Source of the DNA: Lepidodermella squamata
Taxonomy: Eukaryota; Gastrotricha
Assembly: GCA_047495785.1 (NCBI GenBank)
Contig: JBLDXI010000003.1
Location: forward strand, 1,178,001 to 1,242,000
Reading direction: 5' to 3'
DNA: 64,000 nucleotides
Part shown: positions 14,887-26,474 of the stretch, piece by piece
Position numbering within the stretch: position 1 is the first letter of the stretch
Layout of the letters: the number at the start of each line of letters is the position of its first letter
Notes under the pieces: model-generated
What the model was told of the DNA's origin: nothing
Databases searched by the model: none
The model's input: only the letters and a program-made list of their open reading frames with translations
Position numbers and translations under genes: made by a program

Positions 14887-15280
14887 ATTTTATTCGATAT
14901 AAAAAAACTGCCAGTGAAAAATCTGAAAAAATCCAATCTGAATGAGAAAAAATTGAATTCCAGTCTGTGACGAGAAGAAGATGTGCTGATAAAAATCGGT
15001 TGTATTTGGCTTTATTGTATTGTAATAATATTATTGTAATGCGTTGTCATTTAAAATAATTGTGCTCACCAAAAACGGTCGAAAAATAATTGAAGAAATT
15101 TTTTGAAAATTAGCCTTGAAAGTATTAAATATTTTGAAAATTTTCTCAAATTTTTTTCGATTGTTTTTGCTGATATCTGGTGGTTAACGGTGCAATTAAA
15201 ATTAAAAGCTCGTTGTGAAGGTCTCATAAATTAATTGCGTGTTTTATTGGAAATAATAAGGTTTTAACAAAACGTGAGAA
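14887..15280 (+). other. Intergenic SPCS1-USP5
   Basis: A 394-nt AT-rich spacer that must contain the SPCS1 3' end and the USP5 5' end. No gene seen. Confidence 0.5.
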
Positions 15281-18200
15281 ATGCCTGGTTTTGGTCAAGT
15301 TCGCACGCCCGGGCCGGCCGATAAGGTGTACAAAGACTACTGCCTGTACTCGTTCGACACGCCGCTGTCTGAAGACGGTCTCTACATATGCATGCGGTAC
15401 TTTTACGCGGTTTCGCGCCGCTTTCTCGCGCTGTACCACGAAAAAACCGGCGCATCAGCGTTTCTTCATTGGAAACAGGTGAAAACGCCGAAAGAGGCCG
15501 TGAATGGCTCAGCGGCGAATGGCTCGGCTAAGGTTAACGGGTCGAATGGTACGACGAATGGCGCGGCTAAGGGGCCGACCCGAATGGCTATCGGAGTTTC
15601 GGGCGGTTTCGACGTTGAAGAGTCGCATTTGTTTGAGATCACCAATTTTTACGAGGCTGTGCTCTACCCGGAAATGACGCGTTTCCCCCTCGAAGATTCA
15701 GCTGTGCCCGGCGAGGTTCGCGCCTCAGCCCAGGCGATTATTCAAGCCGCGTCGGCTCAGCACGTTGACAACAACGCGACCTCGATTTGGGACGGTGAGG
15801 TGCGTGAAATCAGCCGGCATTCGTTTGATCTGTTGCAGCTGCCGACGAATGGCAAAACGATCCCGCCGTCGGGTTGGAAATGCGAGCAGTGTGATAAAAC
15901 TAACAATTTGTGGCTGAATCTCACTGATGGTACGGTGCTGTGTGGGCGTAAAATGCATGACGGTTCGGGCGGCAATGGCCATGCCTTGGAGCACTACCAG
16001 CAGGTTGGCTATCCGTTGGCGGTGAAATTGGGCACGATCACGCCGAACGGCGGTGATGTGTACTCGTACACTGAGGATGACATGGTTCAGGATCCTAACC
16101 TCGCTCAACATTTGGTAAATTTATCATTATTACTATTATAACACCCTAGCGTAAAAATATGAATAGAGTCTAAACCACTGCAGTTCAGTTTTCTGGCCTT
16201 TGATTTGTCTGATTATTTCGAATATTTCGAGCAATATAAATCTGAGATTTCACGGCCTTTCACGGCCGAATTTTTATCTTTGGAAGAAGCAATATTTTTA
16301 GGAGTTTTCGAAGGCCCTGATCACTGTATTGAAACCCGCTTGTCTCCATCTATGACCGTTAAGACGAATTAGTGTGCGATAAGTGGTCTTTCCACTTATC
16401 GCACACTAATTCGTCTAAGCTGAATTCATCCTTTGCATTTGTTTCCTGCAATGCGCAGTATTATTATTATAATATCTTTATTTCGAAAAATATACTGTAA
16501 AAAATTCGTAAATTTTTTTCAAAGGGCACGGGCCGCTAACTTAGAACCAATTAGCGTAGTATAATTATGTTGAGTAGTGCGACAGAGAGAATGAAGTGTT
16601 AATAGATCGGAAATATGTTTAATAAAAATGAATTTCATAAAAATATCTGTACAAAAATGAAGTATTCGAACAAAAGTAATTATTAGACGGACAGCAATTA
16701 GAAAGATTGGCTGTGATCCAATTTAAAATGTCTTCATCAAGACCAATGAGAGACAATTTTTTGAGAAGCTTGGAAAGACATACAGAATCAAAGGCCTTGG
16801 CAAAATCAATATACATGATGTCAACAAATTCACCGCATTCAATAGCAAAGCACCAATCCAGGGAACATTCGAGCATCTGAGAGGCAGTGGACTTGCGAGA
16901 TAAAAAACCATGTTGCTTGGGTGTAAAATGAATTTTCGAGTAAGAAATCAAGAATATGCTAAGTATGCAAAAAAATAATACTATCTCGTCTTTATTTTCA
17001 ATCTTTGTAATTTCTCATTTTAATAATCAATCAATGTCACTTGGAACTCAACTGGCAGTGATTCGTCGATGGCCATTTAGCCCTGGAGAGCTCGTATAAT
17101 TTGTAACATGGTAACCTGAAACCTTGAGGTCTTTGACGACCTCGTTTCCGTTGTAGAACGATAATTTTATACCTGACCAGTTGCTTGGCAACTGCCAGAA
17201 GAAAGCTCGGCAGTCTTCGCGGTAAATTAGCCAGGCGTTGATCAAACAGACTGACAGCAGCCAGAAGTAAATACGCCGATACCATTTTCGCGACTTGTGA
17301 TCAACCCGATACTGCGCTTGAAGCATATCGTGAAGGTTGACGCCGCCCGTAGTAACTGTAAACTGCCCGCTGATAGTTACGCGTAGTGATGAGACTTTTG
17401 TTTCGGCTTGAATATAAAAAATTAAGACAAAAACTTAACGCGTAAGAACGCGTTGGAAACTCGAGTTTTAGTCCGTTTAGCGTTCGAATATCGTGAGTCG
17501 TTCCATTCGCCTGAGAATTCAAACAGTTGGATACTATAATGAGGTCAAAACTGAATGATTAAAGCAGGTACCTCAAAGAAATCAACCGGCGTCCCCGCGT
17601 CTTTACGCGGCGACTTGCTTGCCTTATTGCCATTCTCGTCTTCCTTCGTCTTTCGGCTCTCAGCGGAATTATTCGCGGCCGCGTCAGCATTGCCATGACC
17701 AATTTTTCGACCGCCGGGAATGTTGTGCAGCGTAACATATTTACGGACGTACTCGATGGTATTTTGCTGTTGTCGGCTTCCATCCTTGGAAGGTCTGCAG
17801 AAGGGAAAGTCAATTTTGAGAGAAAGTTGTTCTAAGTTCGCAGCAAAAGGATGGGCTGGCCGTGTTATTGTCCCTTTCAAACTGCAACGCAGAAAAAGAT
17901 TGAGCTTTGTATTTCAGTTGACACTAGTTTCACTAGGAAAATCAACCAGCTGCAACAGCTATAATTTCTTGGAGTTTGTTTTCACCAAGTCGACCAAAGT
18001 CACAGGGAAATTGTTGGGTAACAGCGCCCGCTCTTTCTGTTTTAAGTAGGCTACAATCGCCCTCTTGGAAATAATCGATCATTTCATTGTTTATTCCAAA
18101 ATTTTCAAATTTTTTTGAGATCAATTTTTTGGATGGATTTGTAAAATTGCAAATTAAAAGCTTAACCACGTTTGTTTTATTTAGGCTCACTGGGGTATCG

Positions 18201-21200
18201 ACATCAACAAAATTGAGAAAACCGACAAGACAATGGCGGAGCTTGAAATCGAGCTCAACAACCACCTGTGGGAGTACCGCCTGTTGGAGCAAGCCGACCA
18301 GAAAATGTCGCCAGTCTACGGCCCCGGCCTCACGCCGATCACAAATCTCGGCAACACGTGCTACTTCAACTCCGTGCTTCAAGTTCTCTTCTCCGTCAAC
18401 GATTTTGTCGAAAATTTCGCGAAAAAGTACGACGCCTTCGCCCGCCAACCGGCGCCGGGTGATTGCATCCGCGATTTGCGATTCCAGCTGGCGAAAATCG
18501 GCAATGCCCTCGTTTCGGGCGAGTACAGCCATCCGAAGAAATCGGAGAAGAGCGCCCTGCCAAACGGCATCGAACCTCACACTTTCAAGGCTTGCATTGG
18601 CTTTTTGAATTCTGAATACGGCTCAGGTCGCCAACAGGTAAGAATGCGTTGAAAATAATATTATAAAGCGAATTTAAATTTTGAGACGATTAAGAAATTC
18701 GATGTGGTGATTTTTATTGCCTGATCAGTTTTTCACCTGCGAATTAATTAAGACAGCCCAATGGTTTTACTATACTCAAAATCTTGAAAAAATCCATTGT
18801 AATATGAAAAATCGAATCAGAAATAATTTATTAAGGCAGTGAAAATTCGATTGGAATTGGATTGGAAATTCTAAAATAATTAAGACTTTTTTTACTATTC
18901 GCGCTTGAATGGGGTTTCAGTTACGAATAATTGCAAATTTTTCTGAACATTTAAAACTTGATAAGCCCTGGAATTTTTCTCGTTAAGATAACCGAGTCTT
19001 TCATGTCGAATTTTCTTTTTATTGTTGCTCATTTTCACCCAGTTCGATCTTTTTTTTAAATAAACTTTGGCGACCCTTGAACCTTCAAGCCTCTTATCAC
19101 TAAATTATATGTAATTCGAAACAACATTTATGAATAGCTAAAGAGGCCAAGGTTGACTTGATAGGGAAGGAACTTACAGCTCTCTTCGATATGCTTGAGG
19201 CCAAAAATTTTCGAGTGTCGAGGGACACCGTTTTCCCATCATCCGACGAAAAAATGACGTTTCGATAGATTTTTTTCAATTTTGAACGAAATTTGGTTTT
19301 TTTAATTTAGGTATTTTTTCAATAATTATTCTCATTATTTTAAGGATTTTTTACTATTTTTTCCTGTTTTTTTCTAACTTCAGGATGCGCACGAATTTAT
19401 GTTGTTCCTATTGCAACAAATCGACCAAGTCATCGGCACAGGCTCGCCAGCCAAGGCGTTCGAATTCGAAATGAAGCAAGCCATCGTCGCTCACCCATCA
19501 AACAGCGACCCGCTCGTTAAATTCATGTACACCCCCGAAACCGTGCTCTCCGTCAATTTGGACATCGAGCCTCTGAACGCGAAGGAATTCCTCGACTTCG
19601 AGAAGCACCGCCTTGAAGTCGAAGCTAAAGGCGAAAAAATCCCGCATGAACAGTATGTTCGCAAGCGTTACTCGATGGCATCGCTCATCGAATCTATCAG
19701 CCACCCTGTTGAGCTGGACGGCCTGCGTCTGAGTGCTAACGGGGCCGCCATCCCGGCGACATCTTTCGCCTCGATGGCAACGTACCCGGACGTTTTGGTG
19801 GTTCATGTCAAGAAATTCGGCCTGAAGCCCGACTGGTCGCCGTACAAAATGGACGTTGAAGTCGACGCGCCTGATGTGTTGAATGTCGAGGAGATTTTTG
19901 CGAAGAGCAAGCTGTTGAACGATGTTCAGTCGATGAAATTCTTGCCCGAACCGATCATTGAAAAGGCTGCTTTGGATTCTCTCGTTGAAATGGGTTTCAG
20001 GTAAAGTAGAAGCACTTTTTAGTGAATATACAGAGTAAAAATAAGGAAGCGCAATTTTCATCATTCGAAAATGTTCATAACACAAAGGTGAGCCACATCC
20101 ACAGGAACAGTAGGCAAAGATTTCCTCACCACAGGGGCAGCGGGAGTAGTTGACCTTGGTGACACGGTTTGAGGTGGTCAGCGTAGGCCTCGACTCGTTG
20201 CCGTGAACTTTCTTCTCAGGCTCGCTGGTGGCTTGCAGTAGGTCAGCTAGCTTCGACAACTTAAGGCGGCAATCTTCAGAACAGGTGAAGTCCTCTCGGG
20301 GACCATCAGCTTCCAAAGATTGCGATTGATATTACCGATAGCCAGGTAACCGGTCTTGCATACATTGATGCAGTTGTGATGGAAGGGGCATTTACAAACC
20401 AGGCACATAGGGCCGTTATTTTCGTATGTTTTCTTGCAAATGTTACAAGCCATTGAAAGCATGTGCTTCAAATAGCGAGCAAAACGACGTTTTTTTCAGA
20501 ATGGGAAAGCGAAAGTGAAGTTGTTATTGCTTCTGTATGAACTAATTGAGTAGGAAGCAGAACTTCCGGAATCGAAAGGTGTGGGATTCTCGGTTGCATT
20601 ATTTCTTCTCTTTGGTGGCCTTCCTCGCTTCCGTTTCGATGTATCTTCGCTGTTTGATTCGGTGGTACTATCTCGAGTTCAATCGATCATAGGTGGCTTT
20701 TTTGAGCTCGGAGATAGCTGTCTTTTCGTACAGCTTGAGTTCATCATTCGACTGTGATCTTAGCGGTCTGTATCAAGGATTTTTAGCATTACTATCAAAT
20801 ATTGCAAAGGCTCTATCCAGCTAAGGCCAAGCTTAATCTTTCAGATTCGGCCCGTCTCTGCCTGCCTTCATCGCCTGTTTGTTTTAATCCCGTTTCTTCG
20901 AATAGTTCGATATGCGTATAGTTTCCTTTCCTTGCTGTCTTCATATTTCGCTTTCAACACGGATTCAGGGTGATCGGCGGATTTTGTCATTGCGTTGGTC
21001 AGCTTGGCGTTGTAAAACGCCCAGAAGCGCTCAATAGGGTTGTATGCACTGTATCTTGCAGCATGGGACGTGAGCACCATTGTTTCGGCTTTAGTTTTTC
21101 GAAACAGCCGCCATTAGAGTACTCGATTCGCGATATGCTCCTGTGACTAATCAGGGCCGTTGTCAGTGATTGGAAAAATACAGGGCGTTCGCGTAATAAT

Positions 21201-22718
21201 ACTCTGGGTGAGCTAAAAATAGCTGCAAAAAGCTAAAATGAATGCAAAAATTTGCAAAGCTATTTTTAGCAGAGTATTATTATTGTATTTCGCCTCAAAT
21301 TTTCGGAAGCCATCGGAATGACATTTTTAATCAAGAGAGCTGAGAGAGAAATGTCTGGTTTTATTATTGTAGCAAGCGTGACAATCGGCGGAGGGCGGCG
21401 CCTGGAGCGGCAGCGGCTTGCGAAGGTTCGGATCTAAAGGCCGCCATGGCGTTTTTCAGTAAAAGCGGTTGCTTTGCTTGCAACTTCACGGAAAATTTGT
21501 TACCCGCGCCTAAATGAATGAAATAAATCGGCATCGTTTGCCCACGCCATTCAATGTTTCGAGCAAATCCCATCTTTTCACGAAGTTCACAGTAGGGACT
21601 AATGTCGTAGCGTCGAAACTTGTCTGCTTTGGGCTTTTTAAGTTTCTTTCTAGCAGCCACTACTAGAGCCGTAGTAGTGATTACTGCTTCAAGAATGGAA
21701 TGGAATCGACTTTAATGTAGAATAGCTCTAAGACGCGTATAAGAACCCGAATTAAGATAGAATTATTATGTTCTGACATTTTTTTGAAAGCTTCGTAATA
21801 ATTTGATTATTTTCTATAGTAAAAACGCTGCCACGAAGGCGTTGTATCACACTGGTGGCAACGGCCGGCGCAACTTGGACGCAGCCATCAACTGGGTAAT
21901 GGAGCACGGCGAAGACGCCGACATCGAACAACCGCTAGCCGACCCGGTTCAAATCGTGCAATCCCGCCCGACTGGCGGCGCCGGTGCTCTGGCCGCCCAA
22001 CGCGACATGCTGGGCGTGAAACGCCGTCGTATGTCTGGCGTCAGCGCAGATTTGATCGAACAAATCGTCGGAATGGGCTTCACCGAGTCGCAGGCTAAAA
22101 ACGCCCTCGTCAAGTCGAACTGCAACGTTGAACGCGCTATCGAATACATTTTCAACAACCCGGATGAGGTTTGTCAATTCCCCGAAAAATTTCGATTTTT
22201 CTGAAAAATGGGGAAAAACGCGACTTGTGTGTGCGAGTAATTTCTTAATTTTTGAGAAATTTTGGACCTGCGATATTGGTTCTCCGGAGCAAAAAATTCG
22301 TCTTCACGAGCGCGGTCCAAAATTTCTCAAAAATTACGAAAATACTCGCACACCAAGTCGCGCTTTTTCCCATTTTTTCCAGAAAAATGCTGCGAATTCT
22401 GAAAAAATCGAGAAAATTTTTGTATTTTTTTCGTAGGCTTTGATTGAGGAGAGTGACCAAATGGTCGATGATTCAGCCCCGTCTGGTTCAGGCTCTCAGT
22501 CGCAACTGCCGCAGGACCCGACGTACCGCAGCGGGCCGGGCAAGTACGAGCTGTTGGGCTTCATCTCGCACATGGGCGGTTCGCCGCACAGTGGCCACTA
22601 CGTGGCTCATTTGCGCAAAAACGGCCAGTGGGTGCTGTTCAATGACGACCACGTGACTGCGTGCAACGACCCGCCGCGTGCTTTCGGCTATCTCTACTTC
22701 TACAAGCGGACCAATTGA
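15281..22718 (+). CDS. USP5: Ubiquitin C-terminal hydrolase USP5/isopeptidase T
   Basis: Deubiquitinase that disassembles free polyubiquitin chains, acting downstream of the proteasome. Exons are 15281-16114, 18185-18637, 19384-20000, 21820-22168 and 22437-22718, all GT-AG and in frame (844 aa; vertebrate USP5 about 858). Domain order is an N-terminal ZnF-like region, ZnF-UBP (WKCEQCDKTNN, then CGRKMHDGSGGNGHALEHY), the catalytic Cys box NLGNTCYFN with C337, RQQDAHEF, UBA1 across exons 3-4, UBA2 (IEQIVGMGFTESQAKNALV) and the His box GGSPHSGHYVAHLR followed by WVLFNDDHV. An Asn-Gly-Ser-rich insert at about residues 75-100 is unusual. The large introns 1 and 3 carry transposon remnants and intron 4 a long hairpin. 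Confidence 0.96.
16362..16416. repeat. Perfect 25-bp inverted repeat with 5-nt loop
   Basis: The left arm 16362-16386 (starting AGACGAATTAGTGTGCGATA) is the exact reverse complement of 16392-16416, separated by TCTTT. It lies in USP5 intron 1. Perfect pairing over 25 bp implies a recent origin or selection. It could be a foldback element, a hairpin precursor of small RNA, or a palindrome from a transposon end. Confidence 0.9.
16619..16951 (-). mobile_element. Non-LTR retrotransposon reverse transcriptase fragment
   Basis: A 110-codon frame in USP5 intron 1, antisense to the gene, matches the fingers-palm part of LINE-type reverse transcriptases. It reads QHGFLSRKSTASQMLE, then VDIMYIDFAKAFDSV (RT motif A with its catalytic Asp), then LIGLDEDILNWITANLS. 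The catalytic FADD box and the endonuclease are absent, so it is a dead 5'- and 3'-truncated copy. It belongs to the Jockey/CR1-like group by these motifs; the clade is not resolved. Confidence 0.82.
17048..17880 (-). pseudogene. piggyBac-like transposase relic
   Basis: On the minus strand the frame around 17140-17350 reads GGVNLHDML then YRVDHKSRKWYRRIYFWLL and INAWLIYRED. This is the C-terminal signature of piggyBac (DDE_Tnp_1_7) transposases, usually GGVDLHDML followed by WWRR.F..L and VNAW.LY. The preceding residues (RAVYSYYG) lie in another frame, so the copy is frameshifted or has an unrecognised intron. Upstream, 17545-17880 is open, polar and ends at a GTACCT donor-like site; whether it belongs to the same relic is uncertain. 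No terminal repeats were found. Confidence 0.6.
18638..19383 (+). other. Intron 2 of USP5
   Basis: A 746-nt AT-rich intron. No gene or transposon signature was recognised. Confidence 0.7.
20034..21080 (-). pseudogene. DDE-type transposase relic with Cys-rich finger
   Basis: Antisense in USP5 intron 3. The frame 20868-21080 contains ARYSAYNPIERFWAFYNAKL, which resembles the last catalytic region (SxxNPIE) of DDE transposases. Farther downstream, 20247-20471 encodes a RING/PHD-like cluster (MACNICKKTY, CLVCKCPFHHNC). This shifts frame into a second Cys-rich run (CPCGEEIFAYCSCGCG) ending near 20034. The segment between has stops. I infer a decayed DNA transposon with a zinc-finger domain. The superfamily is unresolved. 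Confidence 0.5.
21195..21281. repeat. Inverted repeat hairpin in USP5 intron 3
   Basis: The arm 21195-21224 (AATAATACTCTG, a 6-nt insert, then CTAAAAATAGCT) pairs with 21258-21281 (AGCTATTTTTAG, CAGAGTATTATT). Apart from the insert the match is exact over 24 bp. It lies just beyond the DDE-like relic and could be a terminal repeat or an independent miniature element. Confidence 0.75.
21364..21660 (-). other. Unassigned open frame ending at a poly(A)-like signal
   Basis: About 98 codons, antisense in USP5 intron 3, with no ATG at its start (preceded by an acceptor-like CTCTAG). The product is basic then hydrophobic (KKPKADKFRRYDISPYC, WRGQTMPIYFIHLGAG). The stop overlaps AATAATAAAA. It may be the last exon of a small nested gene or part of the same decayed transposon. 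I do not recognise the protein. Confidence 0.35.
22196..22387. repeat. Long imperfect inverted repeat filling USP5 intron 4
   Basis: The intron is 268 nt (22169-22436). Arm 22196-22268 and arm 22314-22387 are near-perfect reverse complements, with roughly 70 bp of stem and a loop of about 45 nt. The shared core includes TTTTTGAGAAATTTTGGACC and the GTGTGCGAGT region, with a few mismatches and single-base gaps. The pre-mRNA should fold into one long hairpin bringing the splice sites together. Confidence 0.88.
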
Positions 22719-24249
22719 TTACATTGCTCGCGACGATTTTGAACATTCCGTCATTTTTCTCAGCCGAATTTATATATATACAAATGTACGAATATGTAAT
22801 AACATTTCGCGTCGTTGTAACTTTGAGCCAAAAAATGCACAGTAACGTTATCCAAGTGATGTAAAAAAAAATAACTGGTTTAAACCGGTGGTAAATGCGT
22901 CTCATTTTCAGTATGATTACATTGACTTTCTTCTTTCAGCGCGAATCTTGTCGGAAAAAATATGTTGTGACACAAAAACATTGCGCTATATTGCTGGCAT
23001 GAATAATGGAATATGTATGGAACATACCCGAGAATAAAATTATTATTATTGTGACACCAAGTTACGTTTTGTGTGTATTTACCTGCGTTAGACTTTTAGG
23101 CATCATGCAACGGCACATGCCGTGAGATGGTGTGAGTGTTGACGTAACTTCTCAAATTTCAAAGTGTGAAGATTTTTGTACGTGAACAATTCGTGAACAA
23201 TTGAAATAGGATATATGATAACTTCATGAGTGGAGTGCCGCTAAAGGGCTCATACGGGGCAATTGACTAGTTGCGGACGAATCCTGTTTTTGAGACGCTG
23301 AATTCAATACCGGAAACATTTTCTGTGCCTACAGTAAATTGGTGTAACCCTGAACAGTGACTTGCCAAAATTAGGTGACTTTGATTTTCAATAATTGAAG
23401 GTGGTAAGGTTAACACCCGTTGGATAGCCTGAAAGACGGGCTTTTGGAAAATAGCATATGTTCAATTTATTTGAGGCGGATTCAGTTGAGCAGTTACGGA
23501 AGTTCTACCAAAAATAAATAATTTCGAACATTTTATCATGATTTTAAGTGTAATTTCACGGAATAGGTTGTATTGATGTGCACTGGCGTTTTCTTGGGCT
23601 ATCCAACGGTACCGCATTCATGGGGTCTTTACCGCAGCACCTTCGATTTTTGATATGCCGAAGTCATTCCAATTTACAATATTCAGCTTACGAATCACAT
23701 TTGCTAATTTCGCACGAGCCCAAGGCCACCAGGCTGCGTGCTGCATGCTGCCAGAAGTCACTGCTGTTCGTGCAAACTTAGGGTTCAAAGGCTGGTGAGT
23801 CACCAATGTCAGACTCCGTGATGATTTAACTTTAAAGCCCAGACACGCTAGTCACGCCTGAAGGCCCTGGATTTTTGCTATTACCTATAATCTATAATTA
23901 TCTACAGGCGTTGGGCCCTGGTCAGAATGCTTATAGCATGTTAACGCCAATTTGACGAGGCCATTGACACATCTGAGTGCGTGGGCGCCGTCTGAGTCAC
24001 AGAGCGACGTTAGCACGTTGAGTTGATTTAGAACAGGTGGCGTGGAGTAGTACTGAAGTGTTTCACCGATGACTAACCGTCTAGCGCTACTCGACTACCT
24101 GAACTCAACGACCGGGAGCAAATAAATCACTTGCTTACACATCCCACTCTACCACGCTTGCTGTTTATAAGCTGCAATTCAAGTGTCAAACGCCAGGATC
24201 CTAAAACGATCAAGTAACCAATAATCACCTTATTTACTTTAACAACAAA
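22719..24249. other. Intergenic boundary between housekeeping block and CCP-ankyrin array
   Basis: 1.5 kb. An AATAAA near 23034 may end USP5. Short frames (for example 23578-23781) are not protein-like. No transposon was recognised at the array border. Confidence 0.5.
24164..24171 (+). promoter_or_regulatory. TATA-like element upstream of first array gene
   Basis: TTTATAAG about 80 nt before the ATG at 24250. The spacing would allow a start near 24195. This is motif-only evidence. Confidence 0.3.
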
Positions 24250-26258
24250 ATGTTTGTACGATACACAGTTCTACTCACTATTTTTGCTCAAAAATGCTTG
24301 TCTGCAAAAGAAGTAGACAATCGAGTGGCATGTCAGCCACCTCCTGCGATCATGAACGGCTATATAAGCGGCGGAAATCTCACTGCTCTTGCAGGAGATA
24401 TTCGTATGATCGTTTGTTACCCAAATTTCATCCGAACTGGTGACAGCTACGTCATATGCAGCAAATACGGAAATTGGATTATGGATACCGGCTCTTGCGT
24501 CCACGGAGATCACATTCATTGCGGAGATCCTCCACTTCTTCGATACGGTTTTATCGAGCCCGGAGGTGTGGAAACCGGTGCCATGAGGAAAATAATTTGC
24601 CTACCAGGTTACTCGATCCCAGATGACTCAAACTATGCGACCTGTCAAGAGGATGCGACGTGGCTTTTGCCGGCTCAATGTGCCAGGGACTGTTCAGATT
24701 CCCCGAAAATCGATAATGCCTTCATAACCCAGGGCAGCTACAAGGTTGGCACTGTTAGGACCTTCATCTGCCGAGAAGGTTACAAGCTCCAAGGCAGTAA
24801 CACTTCAGTCTGCGAAATTAGCGGTAACTGGAATAACCAAGGAAGTTGCGTTGAAGGTAAGATCAGTTTCCCTTTAATTTCTGTCAATAATGTAATGGGA
24901 TTTTTCAGATTCAAGTGCCGCTAAAGAGTGCCCAGTGTTGCCTTATGTGCCCAACGGAGCCGTGATCCCTGGCACCAACGAAGTCGGGGCCATTAGATTT
25001 GTGCTCTGCGATCCAGGTTACGAAATGACAAAAGATGCGGAAAATGCGATAGTTTGCAAGTCCAATGGCTTTTGGACTGAGCCAGGTGTTTGCGTCCTCA
25101 CTGGTAATATTTTTGAATAAAAAAATACATTTATCATCATTTCATGTTTGTATAGCTCGCGTTCTTCTAACTACAACACAACGAGCGAGAGCACCGGCGA
25201 CTAACCCCACTACTATTCCTAACTTTACTACAACGCGTCGAGCTGTAACTGGTGGCAGTGGGTCTGTAGCTACAACAAGGAGGAGTGTTACAGCTGCAAG
25301 TGCTAGAACAACAACTCGCCCTACCACTTCAACTACAACTACTACCACAACCTCGAGGCCGAGAGTATCAACCTCCCAAACCTTCCGAACCCGTGCGACC
25401 ACTAACAATGACCTTCAAGATGTGATTACGACTCGACCAACTGTTGTAACTACAACAAGCCAGGTTTTCCGCACTCAAGCCCCGACTTGCTGCGACGTGA
25501 AGCCGAAAACTCGGTCCTTGGCGCTGATCGAGGCCAGTAAGCAGGGCGATAGAGACCAAGTGCTACGTCTCCTTGACTCTGGGGCAGATCCTAACTCGGC
25601 CGATGTTAATGGGTGGACAGCCCTTATGTGGGCAGCTAATTCGATGAGTTTGAATCAAAGCGCCATTATCTATGACCTCATGTCATGCTGTGTTGATATC
25701 AATGCGAAGAATCAAGCTGGAATTACTGCTTTGATGGTCGCGTCACGGTCCGATCGAGTCGCACCTGTGAGACTCCTTTTGAGAAGAGGCGCGAATGTTA
25801 ACGCAGTCAACGATTTCGGATTCTCAGCTCTCATGTACTCTGCGCAAGACGGTTCTGCTTCCGTTGCTGAGGTTCTCCTTCAATCTGGGGCAGACATCAA
25901 AGTTCGAGATGTCAATGGGGATGATTCATTAATTTGGGCATCGAGATCTAACAAGTCCGAGACTGTTGATTTACTCCTTGCGAATGGAGCTGATGCTAAA
26001 TCGGCGAACAAGCGTGGAACTACGGCTTTGATGCATGCTTCTGAGAAGGGCTATATCCAGATTGTTACTAGCCTGTTGGCTAGAGGTGCTAATGCTACAG
26101 CTGTTGATGCGGACGGAAACACGGCGATGAGCTTGGCGAGGGAGAATGGTCAAAGCGCTGTTATCAACATTTTAGCGGCTAAGAGATACGCTGCTATGAC
26201 TCTCGATGGATCCATTGATATGTCAAAAGCTGTTCGAAACATGTTCAGCGATAACTAG
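24250..26258 (+). CDS. Secreted CCP-ankyrin protein 1 (4 CCP + ANK)
   Basis: Exons are 24250-24856, 24909-25103 and 25156-26258 (634 aa), both introns phase 1 and 52 nt. A signal peptide (MFVRYTVLLTIFAQKCLSA) is followed by four CCP/sushi modules, each with four Cys and the NG...C..GY...C...W...G.C pattern, at about 29-267. A Thr-rich mucin-like linker follows (about 268-376, with TTTTTTT), then an ANK domain from residue 379 to the end. The ANK cap starts TCCDVKPKTRSLALIEASKQGD and repeat 2 carries LMSCCVDIN. Repeat 4 carries a sequon (SNKSE). CCPs usually bind proteins or glycans outside cells; ANK repeats are protein-binding. There is no transmembrane segment. AATAAA follows the stop at once. 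Function is unknown. Confidence 0.88.
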
Positions 26259-26474
26259 TTCTTTTATTGAATAAATCCCGAGTGAAGCTGCATTTCAAGG
26301 GTTTAGTTTACACAACGGCAAAAACTGGTGCCGTGAATTTTTTTACCAGTGATACTCAAATTGCTGCTATTTCTGACACGAACCTGACACGTAGTAAAAT
26401 TTCGTGATATGTTCTGTCAATACGACACAATCCGCAAACGGTTAACACCATACTTGAAACTCGACGATACCTTA

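Noticed and set aside
17942-18580. 212-codon minus-strand frame over USP5 exon 2
   Set aside because: Antisense shadow of the catalytic exon; the sense strand encodes the Cys box.
25142-25408. Val-rich minus-strand frame in the first array gene
   Set aside because: Antisense of the Thr-rich linker (ACA/ACT codons become Val/Ser); similar artefacts occur at 33584-33820 and 58041-58421.
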